Shown here piece by piece: positions 1 to 7,939 of a DNA stretch of 13,956 bases (positions within the stretch are counted from its first letter, which is position 1; every line of letters begins with the position of its first letter). The stretch is from Stemphylium vesicarium (Eukaryota; Ascomycota; Dothideomycetes; Pleosporales; Pleosporaceae): positions 1 through 13,956 of the forward strand of contig QXCR01000342.1 of the NCBI GenBank assembly GCA_004380135.1, written 5' to 3'. The notes beneath the pieces are model-generated. The model did no database searches. It was not told the origin of the DNA and was given only the letters and a program-made list of their open reading frames with translations. The position numbers and the translations under genes were made by a program.

Positions 1-189
1 GTCACGTACAAGAAGGAAGAGTAAGGTAAGAGTGACCTTTCTTATAATGTTATGGGCGGAAAGAGGCCTGCTAACGAGTATGCATTTGCTCCTATGTACA
101 GAATAAGAAAGGTAGAGAAAAGAAGTGTAGGTGTCCTCCTTCGTACGGTACTTATCCTTTGCGCTACCTCTACGCTAGCGTTCCGCGCT
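1..189. other. Left-edge stretch, unassigned, partly spared from RIP
   Basis: This stretch lies beyond the last readable reverse transcriptase residues of element A and should be the continuation of its pol on the minus strand, but I cannot follow a frame through it. Composition is less AT-biased than the next 400 bases and TG/CA dinucleotides survive. A short inverted repeat (GCTAGCG near 175 and GCGCTAGC near 186) lies at its inner edge. It could be an indel-scrambled part of pol or another small insertion. Confidence 0.3.
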
Positions 190-662
190 AGCCTAAAGTA
201 GGAAGGTAGCAGTACTTAGGCGTAGCCCTTTACACCTATATTAGGTTTAAAAAGCTATTTTCTACTTATCTTCTAATTTAATTTATATACGATAGTAGGC
301 GTCCTTAAGATTAAGAGTTATATAGTATTATACGCCTAATAGGCGGTCTAACGTCTCTCTAATAAGTAGTAGTAGGTAATAATCTTTTATAGTAATAGAG
401 TTTAAGCTGTAATAATCTATATAAAGACGAAGTATACTATTCTTTTTTAGTATAAAGATAATTAGTGCGCTAGTAGGGCTTATACTATAGTAGATCTATT
501 CTCTATAAAGGGCCTCCTCTATATATTCTTAGAGTAGCTATAACTTATAAGAAGAGAGGGTATATAATAGTCTATAAGGCGGCTCTTTACCTAGCTAAAT
601 AGGAATTATATAATCTAAGCTCTTATAACTTAGAAGAGTTATAGCTTTCTTATTATTAAAAA
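190..662 (-). pseudogene. Ty3/Gypsy reverse transcriptase remnant (element A pol)
   Basis: Read on the minus strand, one frame gives a recognisable Gypsy reverse transcriptase. In order: a region like PPY-x-LYTLSSYKL (about 590-540), an EYIEEAL helix (about 520), SPTSA before the first catalytic block (466-480), a basic stretch leading to L-Y-I-D-Y-Y-S-L-N (about 427-400, family form LRLCVDYRGLN), an ETLDRLLG helix (about 357-334) and L-x-L-K-D-A-Y (about 310-292), which carries a catalytic aspartate in this family. Several TAA/TAG stops fall where Gln, Trp or Arg are usual, and Cys/His positions read Tyr, as expected from CpA to TpA change. The frame becomes unreadable near 200. The protein would have copied element RNA into cDNA; it is clearly dead. 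The YxDD block is not visible and may lie outside the window. Confidence 0.8.
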
Positions 663-1300
663 CGTTGGCGTAGTCTAGTAATGCATTAGGGATGCGCGGT
701 TCTTGCGCTGCGTGAATGTCGTACACGCGCGCCTCGCATTCTAAACTTATACTAGTAGCTTATAGTGTTCCTAGAAGGTAAGTAGTAGAGCTAGTATGCT
801 CTATATCTTCTAGAAAGCTATTAGTAGTTACTAATTAGATATCTACTTTTATAAGGCCCTAGCGCTATTTTTAGTAGTTATAATTAATTAAAATATCTTT
901 CTACTATAAAAAAGGGTTTTCTAAGAGTAGAGGAATTCCTTCTTTATCTACTCTATACGCTGTAACGTTAGTATAGCGTTCTATACTATTATTATCTAAT
1001 AGGCGTATTTAAAACGCATACGCCGCGTAAGTACTCTAATATTATACGCTAATCTATCCTAGTCTTAGGAGCTCTACGTTCTTAATAGGCGTTATACCTA
1101 TTTCTATAGCTATTCTTTAGCTAACTAGGCTAACGTCTACTTAGAGATCTAGGATAACCCTAAGTTCCTTTTCTAGACCTAAGTCTACTCTTACGCTATA
1201 TATGCGCTTTATGCCTAGTAAAATGTCTATAGGTATACGCCTTACTAATTCTAGGTTCGTAGTAAGGCTTAGGCTTTTTCCGTACGGTTAATATTAACTA
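663..1300 (-). other. Region between Gag and reverse transcriptase of element A
   Basis: By position this should hold the aspartic protease and the start of pol of element A (minus strand). I could not recognise the protease DSG/DTG motif, and stops are dense. Bases 663-745 are a GC-rich patch rich in CpG, CpA and TpG that contrasts sharply with the AT-rich sequence on both sides; it contains no coding or RNA feature I recognise. Confidence 0.35.
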
Positions 1301-1309
1301 GTAGCTAAT

Positions 1310-2300
1310 TTAGATTACTACTTTAACACTCGTTAGCGTAGTAACCTTTCTTTTAGCACTTAAAATAAGTAATATTATACTTATTCTTTATTTTCTTTAG
1401 TACGCTATAAGAAAAAGATAGTAGAGTAAGCTTCTTCCTTTTCTCTCTATATACGCTTTAGCTTAGTTACTCGTGCGCGGCTAGTATTCTATATAGATTT
1501 CTTTCTAGAGTTAATGCTAAGGTAATAAGGTCTTCTCTTATTACTAGAATCTAGTAGTAATTAGTAATTGCTTACTATAGCTCTAGCCTTAGCTTAGTAA
1601 ATAAGTATTAGACTCTTTACTCTTTAGTATAGGCCGTAAGTTAGTCTTCTAGCACGTTAAGGTAGGTAGTAAAAGATTAGATAGTCTAGTTTTTTTACTA
1701 TATTATATAACTATACGCTATAGCTACTTTAAGGCTATAATTAATAGGATTAAAGAGTAAGTCTAGTAGATACTACTTAAAGTATTTCTAAGTTAGAATC
1801 TCTTCTCGCGCTTTAAAGGTGCGCTTAAAGTGCGCGTACTAGAGCTTCTTAGAATCTTCTTCTAGATATTATATTAACTAGATAACTTTATCGCGGTCTA
1901 TATAGAACTCTTATAGTAGAAGCTAAAAGGCTATCTTATAAGAGCGGATAAATTTATAGTATTCCTTAATTATTTTTCTCTTATATTCTACTAGGTCTTT
2001 TGGTTTCAAAGTGCGCCTCACGTGCGCAAAGCCGGGCTGGCTAGCTGCGCTCTGGGTGCGGGTCGCGAGATTCCGCGCTAAAAGGTTGGCTTTAGCTAGG
2101 GGTGGCCCTTGTCCGCGCCCTTCTAGCTGCGCGACTTCCTCTTCTAGCTCGCGTAATTATTAGAGGGCTAGAAGTTTATCGCGTTACTCTTTAATAGCTT
2201 AAATACGCTCTATAAGCGTTATAGATGTATTTTTCTCTCGTAGTTTATATTTCTTACGTAGTATTTATAGTAGGGTTAAGATACTAGAGCTTTAGCTCGC
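1310..2300 (-). pseudogene. Ty3/Gypsy Gag remnant with decayed zinc knuckle (element A)
   Basis: Read on the minus strand this is a retrotransposon capsid protein. The N-terminal part is a coiled coil (about 2222-2110) containing L-R-E-L-E-E-E-V-A-Q, followed by a Gly/Pro-rich linker. The capsid region has P-K-D-L-V-E-Y (about 2005-1985), F-I-R-S, and D-R-D-K-V-I plus a stop where Trp is usual (about 1898-1878), typical of fungal Gypsy Gag. A CX2CX4HX4C zinc knuckle lies at 1367-1326, with the first Cys and the His both read as Tyr and the second and third Cys intact. Most stops are TAA or TAG in place of Gln or Trp. Bases about 2000-2150 are free of stops and of RIP bias, unlike the rest. 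Gag would package element RNA; it is non-functional. The start codon is not resolved. Confidence 0.75.
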
Positions 2301-2415
2301 TACTTTAGCTAAGTAGCCTAATTATATAGAGGGAGCTATCTCTAGACTATTAGCTCTAAAGAAAGAAAAATTATTATATAAGAAGTAGTTATAGGTAATA
2401 GTATTTACTTTATAC

Positions 2416-2608
2416 TATAATAGAATAGTAGAGGATAGCTCTATATTACTATACTAGGTGGGGGGTAGTAAGGAGAATAATTCTTATCTCTCTTCCCTTG
2501 CGCGAAGCGTAGGTTAAAAGCAGGTATCTTCGCCAAGGCGCGAGTGCAAGAAGCAAACATGTTGGGACTGAATGCGCCCAACTGCAGGCCTTTGGCCTGA
2601 GTGTTACA
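2416..2608 (-). repeat. Probable 5' LTR of Gypsy element A
   Basis: Read on the minus strand this begins TGTAACACTCAGG at 2608, exactly where the integrase frame of element B is interrupted, and lies just upstream of the element A Gag, as a 5' LTR should. The inner end is uncertain: TATTATA at 2422-2416 could be a mutated TGTTACA, or the LTR could end CCCCCCA at 2459. Bases 2459-2608 keep many CpA and TpG, unlike both neighbours. I see no convincing tRNA primer site. It could instead be a solo LTR. Confidence 0.5.
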
Positions 2609-3128
2609 AAAGATATATAAACTATAAGCGTCTACCCACACTAATATATAAAATTAGTAATAAAGTATAGCTAAATATATATAATATTTAAGTATAATAA
2701 GCCTTTAAGAAGCTTAATTAGAAGAACTTAAAGCTATACTAAGTAGCTAAGAAAATCTCTTCTTACGTATACCGCCTTAACTTACCTAAATCTATAAAGA
2801 TATACTCTATATTTTATATATCTCTTCTCTATTCTACTACTAGAAAGTAGGGCTATATACTAGGCTAGTAGGCGCTACTACCTAAGCCTATTATTATAGA
2901 GAATAAAAAGGAATACTTTATTAAGAGTATTAAAAGTCTCTACTTTAATAAGTATAGAAAGAGATATAAGTATAATATAAAATAGATAAAGTATAATAAG
3001 TTAACTTAGAAATCTACTTTTAACTTAAATAATATAGCTATAGCTACCTTTTATAAAAGATTCTCTAATATACCTAAACCTTTACTATTATAATAGATAC
3101 TTATAGGAGCTTAAGAGTAAGAGGGAAG
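2609..3128 (+). pseudogene. Gypsy chromovirus integrase C-terminus and chromodomain (element B)
   Basis: The plus frame starting at 2641 (and readable back to about 2611) gives the end of a chromovirus Pol. Visible are the integrase C-terminal barrel with K-V-stop-L-N (family GDKVWLN, about 2662-2676), K-K-L-N-stop-K-N (family KKLDWKN), I-S-S-Y-V-Y-R-L-N-L-P and S-I-K-I-Y-S-I-F-Y-I-S-L-L (His positions now Tyr, about 2791-2832). A chromodomain follows (about 2899-3060): E-Y-F-I, Y-R-K-R-Y-K-Y, a stop at the Trp of the family VKWKGY block, N-L-N-N. Chromodomains of this type steer insertion toward marked heterochromatin. The sequence contains no CpA or TpG. Frames are broken only by TAA/TAG. 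The upstream part of Pol is cut off by element A. Confidence 0.82.
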
Positions 3129-3131
3129 TAC

Positions 3132-3377
3132 TATTATAGTAATTACTAAGATTCTCTTAATACCTAAACGCTCTATAACGCTAAGTGCTCCGTAAGCACC
3201 TAGATTCTACTAATTAGCTAGCTAAGCCTAAGCGCTATACGCACGGGCCTTATATATATTTCCTTACCGCCTCTACATTCTACTTCTATTTCTTTACGCA
3301 ACGTCTTATATTACACTAGATATCGTACGTAGCTACAATTGACGCTTCTAGTAAGCTCTTAAACACGTGCTCGTAAC
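3132..3377 (+). repeat. 3' LTR of Gypsy element B
   Basis: It directly follows the end of the element B pol frame and a purine-rich run (AAGAGTAAGAGGGAAGTA, about 3113-3130) that fits a polypurine tract. It opens TATTATA, readable as a RIP-altered TGTTACA/G, and closes CGTAACA at 3371-3377, giving the expected inverted termini of a fungal Gypsy LTR and a length of 246 nt. The first half has no CpA or TpG; some reappear in the second half. Confidence 0.6.
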
Positions 3378-3606
3378 ATCTCGTGACATGGAATATGTTA
3401 TTGCCTATAACTGCCCCTTACAGATTTTGGGTGGCACGCGAAGCATGCACCTACGTTAGCTTTAAGCGAAGTCTATATCTTAGCTTTCTCTAATAATTCT
3501 ATCTAGTGTAGTTGATAGTGCATTGTGGGGTAGAGGTAGTTATGGTGGGGTCTTGGCACGGGTGGACTGCGAAGCTTGCTAGACCGCGAAGCAGGCACCT
3601 ACGTTA
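3378..3606. repeat. Spacer with 22-bp direct repeats between LTR and gene island
   Basis: This stretch has largely normal composition and no gene. CGCGAAGCATGCACCTACGT plus TA at 3437-3458 recurs with one mismatch at 3585-3606, and a related pair GGGTGGCACGCGAAGCATGC (3429-3448) and GGGTGGACTGCGAAGCTTGC (3560-3579) overlaps it. The last copy ends 16 bp from the stop codon of the neighbouring reductase. The repeats may belong to a small unidentified element or an older LTR. Confidence 0.5.
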
Positions 3607-3622
3607 TACTCTTCTTTAGCTC

Positions 3623-4843
3623 TTACGGCACGTCGCCACGATAATCTTTAAACCCTTCTCCGTACTCGTTTCTACACGAGCGGCGAACACTCTCAAAGAA
3701 GGGTACCCAACCGTCCGCACCAAAGCGCCGTAACAACTCAATGGACCGCACATTCTTAACTATCGTGCTCGGAAGCTGTAAATCATCTCGATGTTGTGGC
3801 CATTCCCGTTCCGGGGCAAGTTTGCGAAAGGCATTAAGGAAGCTGTTGTAGTTGAACTTGTACGCGAACCCGAAAAGTCGTTCGTTCTTTACGTCTTCGA
3901 ATGCGAGCGCTGCGAGATGCAACTTTGCCACATCTTCAACATCAACCTAAACGTGAAGCGTTAGCGGTGTGCGCACGCTGAGAACGTAATACACAAGAGC
4001 CGTACAAGCAAAGGCGCATACGAGTCGTATGCGCAGCCTTTATTTGATCGCGCTGCGCAAACTCGAGGGCTGATGATTGAACGGTTTACGCACCTGCCAT
4101 TGTGGACTATCGTCCCTCAGCTTAGACACAAACTCCTCTCCGAATGGATGATCGAACACATCGCGAACCCACCGCGCCGTGCTTCCCGCACCCGGAATGC
4201 TAAGCGGCTGCAAGACAATTCCAGTAGTATAGTTCGGCAGCACAGTGTTGAAGGTAAAGCCCGGCTTTTCGTCTCTTACAAAGTCCCAGCCCGCACGTTC
4301 GCAGACCACCTTGGAAGCAGCATAGACAGCATATGCGCGGGAAGGCTCGTACGGAGGCGGTGCCCATGCTTCTTCGAGGATTTCCTTGTTCCAGGACGAC
4401 GAGTCCACATGCCTCGGCTGACCGACCAAGGGTCTGGTTGCTGCGTTGCTGCTTGAGGTATACACGAAACGCTTGATTGACGGAGTCGACTTGGCTTCAG
4501 CTAGAATGGCTCGGATTCCATTGGCGCATCCAGTTATGACGACATTGGGGTCGGGACTGAAGCTGAGATCGGATGCGACGTGAGCGACTCCTTCGCAACC
4601 GACCAATTGCCCAGCGAATGCGCCCGGCAGCTTCATTTCTGGGATCACTACGGTTTCAAATAGCTTTTCCGCTTCTGCGTGACGTTCGGAGTAAATATCG
4701 TGCACCCATTGAGCCTCTTCTTCAGTTCGCACCGCGCCACGGACCCGGTAACCGGCTCGAAGTAGATGATCCGCGACATGAGACCCAACAAGACCACTTA
4801 TACCGGTCACAAAGATCAGGGTCCCTCTGGATATAGCGCTCAT
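3623..4843 (-). CDS. NAD(P)-dependent extended SDR (aldehyde/ketone reductase-like)
   Basis: Two exons, 4843-4094 and 3946-3623, separated by a 147-nt intron (donor GTGCGT, branch GCTAAC, acceptor TTTAG), in phase 0. The product is 357 residues, normal for the family. Joining the exons restores V-D-V-E-D-V-A-K-L-H directly after SPQWQ, a conserved block of these enzymes; without the join the first exon reads on to an early stop. The Rossmann motif TGISGLVG is at residues 13-20, the catalytic serine in VYTSSS (128-133) and YAASK at 174-178 (Tyr174, Lys178). It resembles the Gre2/cinnamoyl-CoA reductase-like group that reduces aldehydes or ketones with NADPH, probably in the cytosol; the substrate cannot be told. 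The ATG at 4843 has A at -3. The stop lies 16 bp from the repeat block, yet no RIP-type damage is seen. The intron contains a strong inverted repeat. Confidence 0.88.
4014..4034. repeat. Perfect inverted repeat inside the reductase intron
   Basis: Ten-base arms GCGCATACGA and TCGTATGCGC flank a single central base. With AAAG on the left and CCTTT on the right (two unpaired bases), the stem can extend to about 14 pairs. It lies between donor and branch site of the 147-nt intron, which is nearly three times the size of the other introns here. Confidence 0.75.
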
Positions 4844-5144
4844 GATGGTCGTGATGGGATGCGTTCCGAACTCGAAAGTGAGACGGTGTTGATGCGGGTG
4901 GAGATGGCGCTTACCCCGCCAACATGACCTTACTCGCGTCCGAACGGATTTTCCTCACCATGATCCACCAATCACTCTGATAATCTGTGCTCTTCGCAGC
5001 CCCCGCGGTGTTCATCCCGTCACAACCCTGCGCGTTGCATTCAAACTTCCTAATCACCAGCAGCACGTTCATACATTACTCAAAACCTTTGCACTACATC
5101 CAGCAGCTGTTGCGCGTGGACTATTTATTGACACTATCTCACTT
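4844..5144. other. Intergenic region between reductase and transporter
   Basis: This holds the upstream region of the reductase and the 3' flank of the transporter, both on the minus strand. Composition is normal. I see no clear TATA box, RNA gene or repeat. Confidence 0.5.
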
Positions 5145-6835
5145 CTAGTTGTTGTTGCCCGTGGCGACACCCCAGAAGTATGCTACCCATGCGCCAGCAA
5201 TCAAGAAGAGCAGCGCGACAAACAATGTCGTACTGATTCTCTTGTTGTTCTCACCTCGAGACCCTTGCGAGAACTCTGCTTTTCGCTCGTTGATGATCTC
5301 GCCCTTCGCGACCCTCTGCTTGCGGGTCCACTGCAGATGTTCGACGTCCGGATTGAAGAAACCACATGCCACGAGGATCGATGAAACGGCCACTGAACCG
5401 GCAGCGAGAACGACGTATACTATAACAACTTTGTCGTACGAGTTGTTGTCGCGATCCTGGATTACACCTGTGACGATGCGGATGATGATGTTCATGCTAT
5501 TGTTGACAGCAATCTTGACCGCGTACCCTGATCCGAACACCTCTTGATACCACATAGACGTGCGAATGGCATCGATGATGACGGTGGGGCCAAACATGGA
5601 TGCGACGCCGTAGATGCCGAACGAAGCCGCCGTGCCACCAATTGTAGGGCCCCATGCCGCTAGGCACATGGATATGAGCATACCCAGACCACAAATAAGC
5701 ATGAGCGTCAGGCGGTTGCCAAGAAGATCGACAAAGACTCCAATCAATGGCACGAGGAAGAAGCCAAGGTATTGCGACATTGCCGAGTACCACCCAGCAG
5801 TCACAGCGTCAATGTTGAAGCGTTGTTCCGCTAGTTCGGTAGCATTCTGAGAATAGACGACGGCGGTACTGGTTTGGAAGAGGGAGAATGCGACCACACC
5901 CCAGAATGGCCATGGCAGCCTGAGCGTCTTTCCGAGCTCAAACTTCTTGTTGCTCTCTGTCAGCTTTTCACCCGTCGCCGGGTCAGCTGTGCCAGAGTAC
6001 ACCTTGCTGCACCATCGCGCAAAGAACCAATACACTAGGGTAATGACATTGGTGAAGAAGTTCATGAACACAGCTGTCCAGTATACCCAGCTGAAGTCTC
6101 CGGTTTTCTTCGCGATGACGTTTGCTGTAGCCTTGCCGACAAAAGATCCAATCTTTCCGATACCGAGTTCAAAGCCGAGTGTGGACGCGAAGCCGTTGGA
6201 CGGTGCGAACCATGAGCTGAAGATCTTGTATTGCGCGACCTGAGTGGCGATGTCACCAAATGCTTGCACGACGACCCCGAAGATCATAAACTTGTACGAG
6301 CGAACGGTGGCAGCTGCTGCAATGAATATGGCGCCGACGCTGTAGATGGCGTTACCCCAGAGCATAGCGTCTGTTGACAATGGTGAGTTTGCGTACCCAG
6401 CGTGGAGAGCTGGAAAGGACTAACTTGCGCCGCCGATTCTATCTGTCACGAGACCACTGACGAGAATTAAGGCTGTCTTCATAAAGTCCTCGCTGGCTTC
6501 CAGTAACGCATACTGGGCGTTGTTGATATGCAATTCCTGTTCAGCATTAGCAAATGTACGGCGCCAAGTCAGGCGGCGTTCAAACATGCCTTCTTGAGTG
6601 TGCTTTTCATCGCGCCAGTGACACCGCTGCTCCAGTGTGACCCGAACCCGATGGCTGTCACCAAGAGGACTGCGAAAAGCTTCATTTTCATGGGTATGTG
6701 ATGGCGCTCACTCGTGGAGGCTTCGCTACTAGAGACTACCGCATCTTTGGCCAGCTCTTCGGGAGAGGCGGACAATCCCGACTTTTCCACCACATCGTCG
6801 TCCACATTAGCGTTTATTGGGTTTCGGGTATGCAT
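5145..6835 (-). CDS. MFS transporter, MFSD1-like (probable lysosomal/vacuolar type)
   Basis: Three exons, 6835-6590, 6536-6425 and 6370-5145, give 527 residues. Intron 1 (6589-6537, 53 nt) has a GC donor (AAG|GCATGT) and acceptor CAG; intron 2 (6424-6371, 54 nt) has GTTAGT and CAACAG. Joining gives a continuous family sequence: TM1 from about residue 52, T-L-K-K/E-L-H-I-N-N across junction 1, and D-R-I-G-G-A-N-A-M-L across junction 2. An MFS motif A is seen after TM2 (GLVTDRIGG) and again in the second half (GVFVDLLGNRL). VAQYKIFSSWFAPSNGFAST and the following ELGIGKIGSFVGK are typical of the MFSD1 branch, whose animal member exports dipeptides from lysosomes; substrate here is inferred only. 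About 12 TM segments, an acidic cytosolic N-terminus and a hydrophilic C-terminus ending NNN. An in-frame ATG at 6943 would add 36 residues; 6835 (A at -3) is preferred. Confidence 0.85.
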
Positions 6836-7939
6836 ACTCCGTCGCAGTGAATGTCGATACGCTGAGAGCAGGTAATGGGAATGGCGATGATCAGATAAGA
6901 TCCAATGTTCATCTGCAAGGCGGAGAAGCCAGTTTTGTATCATGCCACGGAATGGTATGCGTTCTTCCGGCCCACATCTTCCCGGTAGCACAGCTATCGC
7001 TTTCGGGCCTTCCTCTGGCGAGACTCGATCGACCCTTTGTGCATGCTGACGGAGCGGAGGTACCTAGTCATGTTGTTGGATCACCACAAAGGGATGGGTT
7101 TCCAGGCTGTTTTGCAAGTCTCTATACAAGGCCACGGCGTGGTGGACTCTCTTCAATCCAAGCTGTTGTAGTCGAGTGATCGAGACAGGCTGAAGGACTT
7201 CGCCTGAGGCGCTCATTGTGGCGCTCTTTGCTGGGGTGCTACGAGTCCTCGTCTCTGAGAGGCATAGTGTCGCATCCGCCTGTGGACCGTGCAATTCGAA
7301 AATTTTATCAGATCCTGCTGATAAGATCCCTCACATGAACAAACCTCCATGCGATGTCGGGCTTAGTACACGCCAGTCGCGGTGCGTTTAGGCTAATAGC
7401 ATTTCCAGCTCGGAATCCTACGAGATGGGAGTGATGACCGCGCCGGGACCCACGAGCTTAGCTCAGGCTTCCAGTCCCAAACGCGCGTGCTTTCGTTCCT
7501 GGGCAGCAGTGGGCTTCAGATCGACGATGAAAGCTGAGTAATGACACGCGCAAAGAGACGTTCTATTCTTCGAGAACTCGGTAGCATGTTGGCTGTTGAT
7601 AGCCTGCGGCCGCGGGAGATGTGCGGCGCCGCCTCTGATGCTGCCTTCTCTTGGCGCGCTAACCGATTTGGGCACGAGGAAGCTGCGGCCAATCGCACGA
7701 CTTTTCGCGTCGCATCACCACTGCTGAAAACCTCGTTTCCAAACCCCATAACGCGAGGCTAGGGATCTATATATCGAATTAAGCTCTGCTCGAGTAGAAA
7801 TTGATTAGCGAGCGCACATTGCATCTTCACAGTGCCACAAACGCGTCCTCAGATAGGCGCGCAGAATTTGCAGAAAAAGCTTGAACCTTCCCAGCAAACG
7901 ACTAGTAGTTCAACTTTGAGCCATCGATTTGGGAACGAT
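6836..7939. promoter_or_regulatory. Bidirectional intergenic region, transporter / methyltransferase
   Basis: This 1.1 kb region separates the divergent start codons. Open frames here show no recognisable domain. On the methyltransferase side there is CCAAT at 7689-7693 and a TATA-like CTATATAT at 7767-7774, about 166 nt before the ATG. On the transporter side CAGATAAG at 6892-6899 lies about 57 nt before its ATG. No RNA gene is seen. Part may be 5' UTR or contain an unrecognised short gene. Confidence 0.55.
7305..7324. promoter_or_regulatory. Paired inverted GATA motifs
   Basis: TTATCAG and CTGATAA face each other with a 6-base spacer. Each arm contains a TGATAA core as bound by fungal GATA factors such as AreA/NIT2 in nitrogen control. 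The pair is about 470 bases from the transporter start and 615 from the methyltransferase start. Binding is inferred from motif only. Confidence 0.4.

Noticed and set aside
2441..2641. 66-codon minus-strand open frame
   Set aside because: It overlays the probable LTR of element A and the start of integrase B; no domain and no splice context.
3623..3931. Separate small gene downstream of the reductase
   Set aside because: It starts at GTG and its first residues continue the reductase once the intron is removed; it is exon 2.
4073..4456. Plus-strand open frames antisense to the reductase (also 4573-4836)
   Set aside because: Shadows of the minus-strand coding exon; no recognisable family.
5149..5850. 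Open frames in other frames across the transporter (5149-5547 plus, 5497-5793 minus, 5614-5850 plus, 5947-6243 plus)
   Set aside because: They overlap exon 3 of a clearly conserved membrane protein and lack any motif.
6569..6991. Separate 140-codon gene upstream of the transporter
   Set aside because: Its last part is TM1 of the transporter; the GC-AG intron joins it to the next exon.
6817..7294. Open frames on both strands between transporter and methyltransferase
   Set aside because: Low-complexity, without domains, partly starting at non-ATG codons; better read as promoter/UTR.
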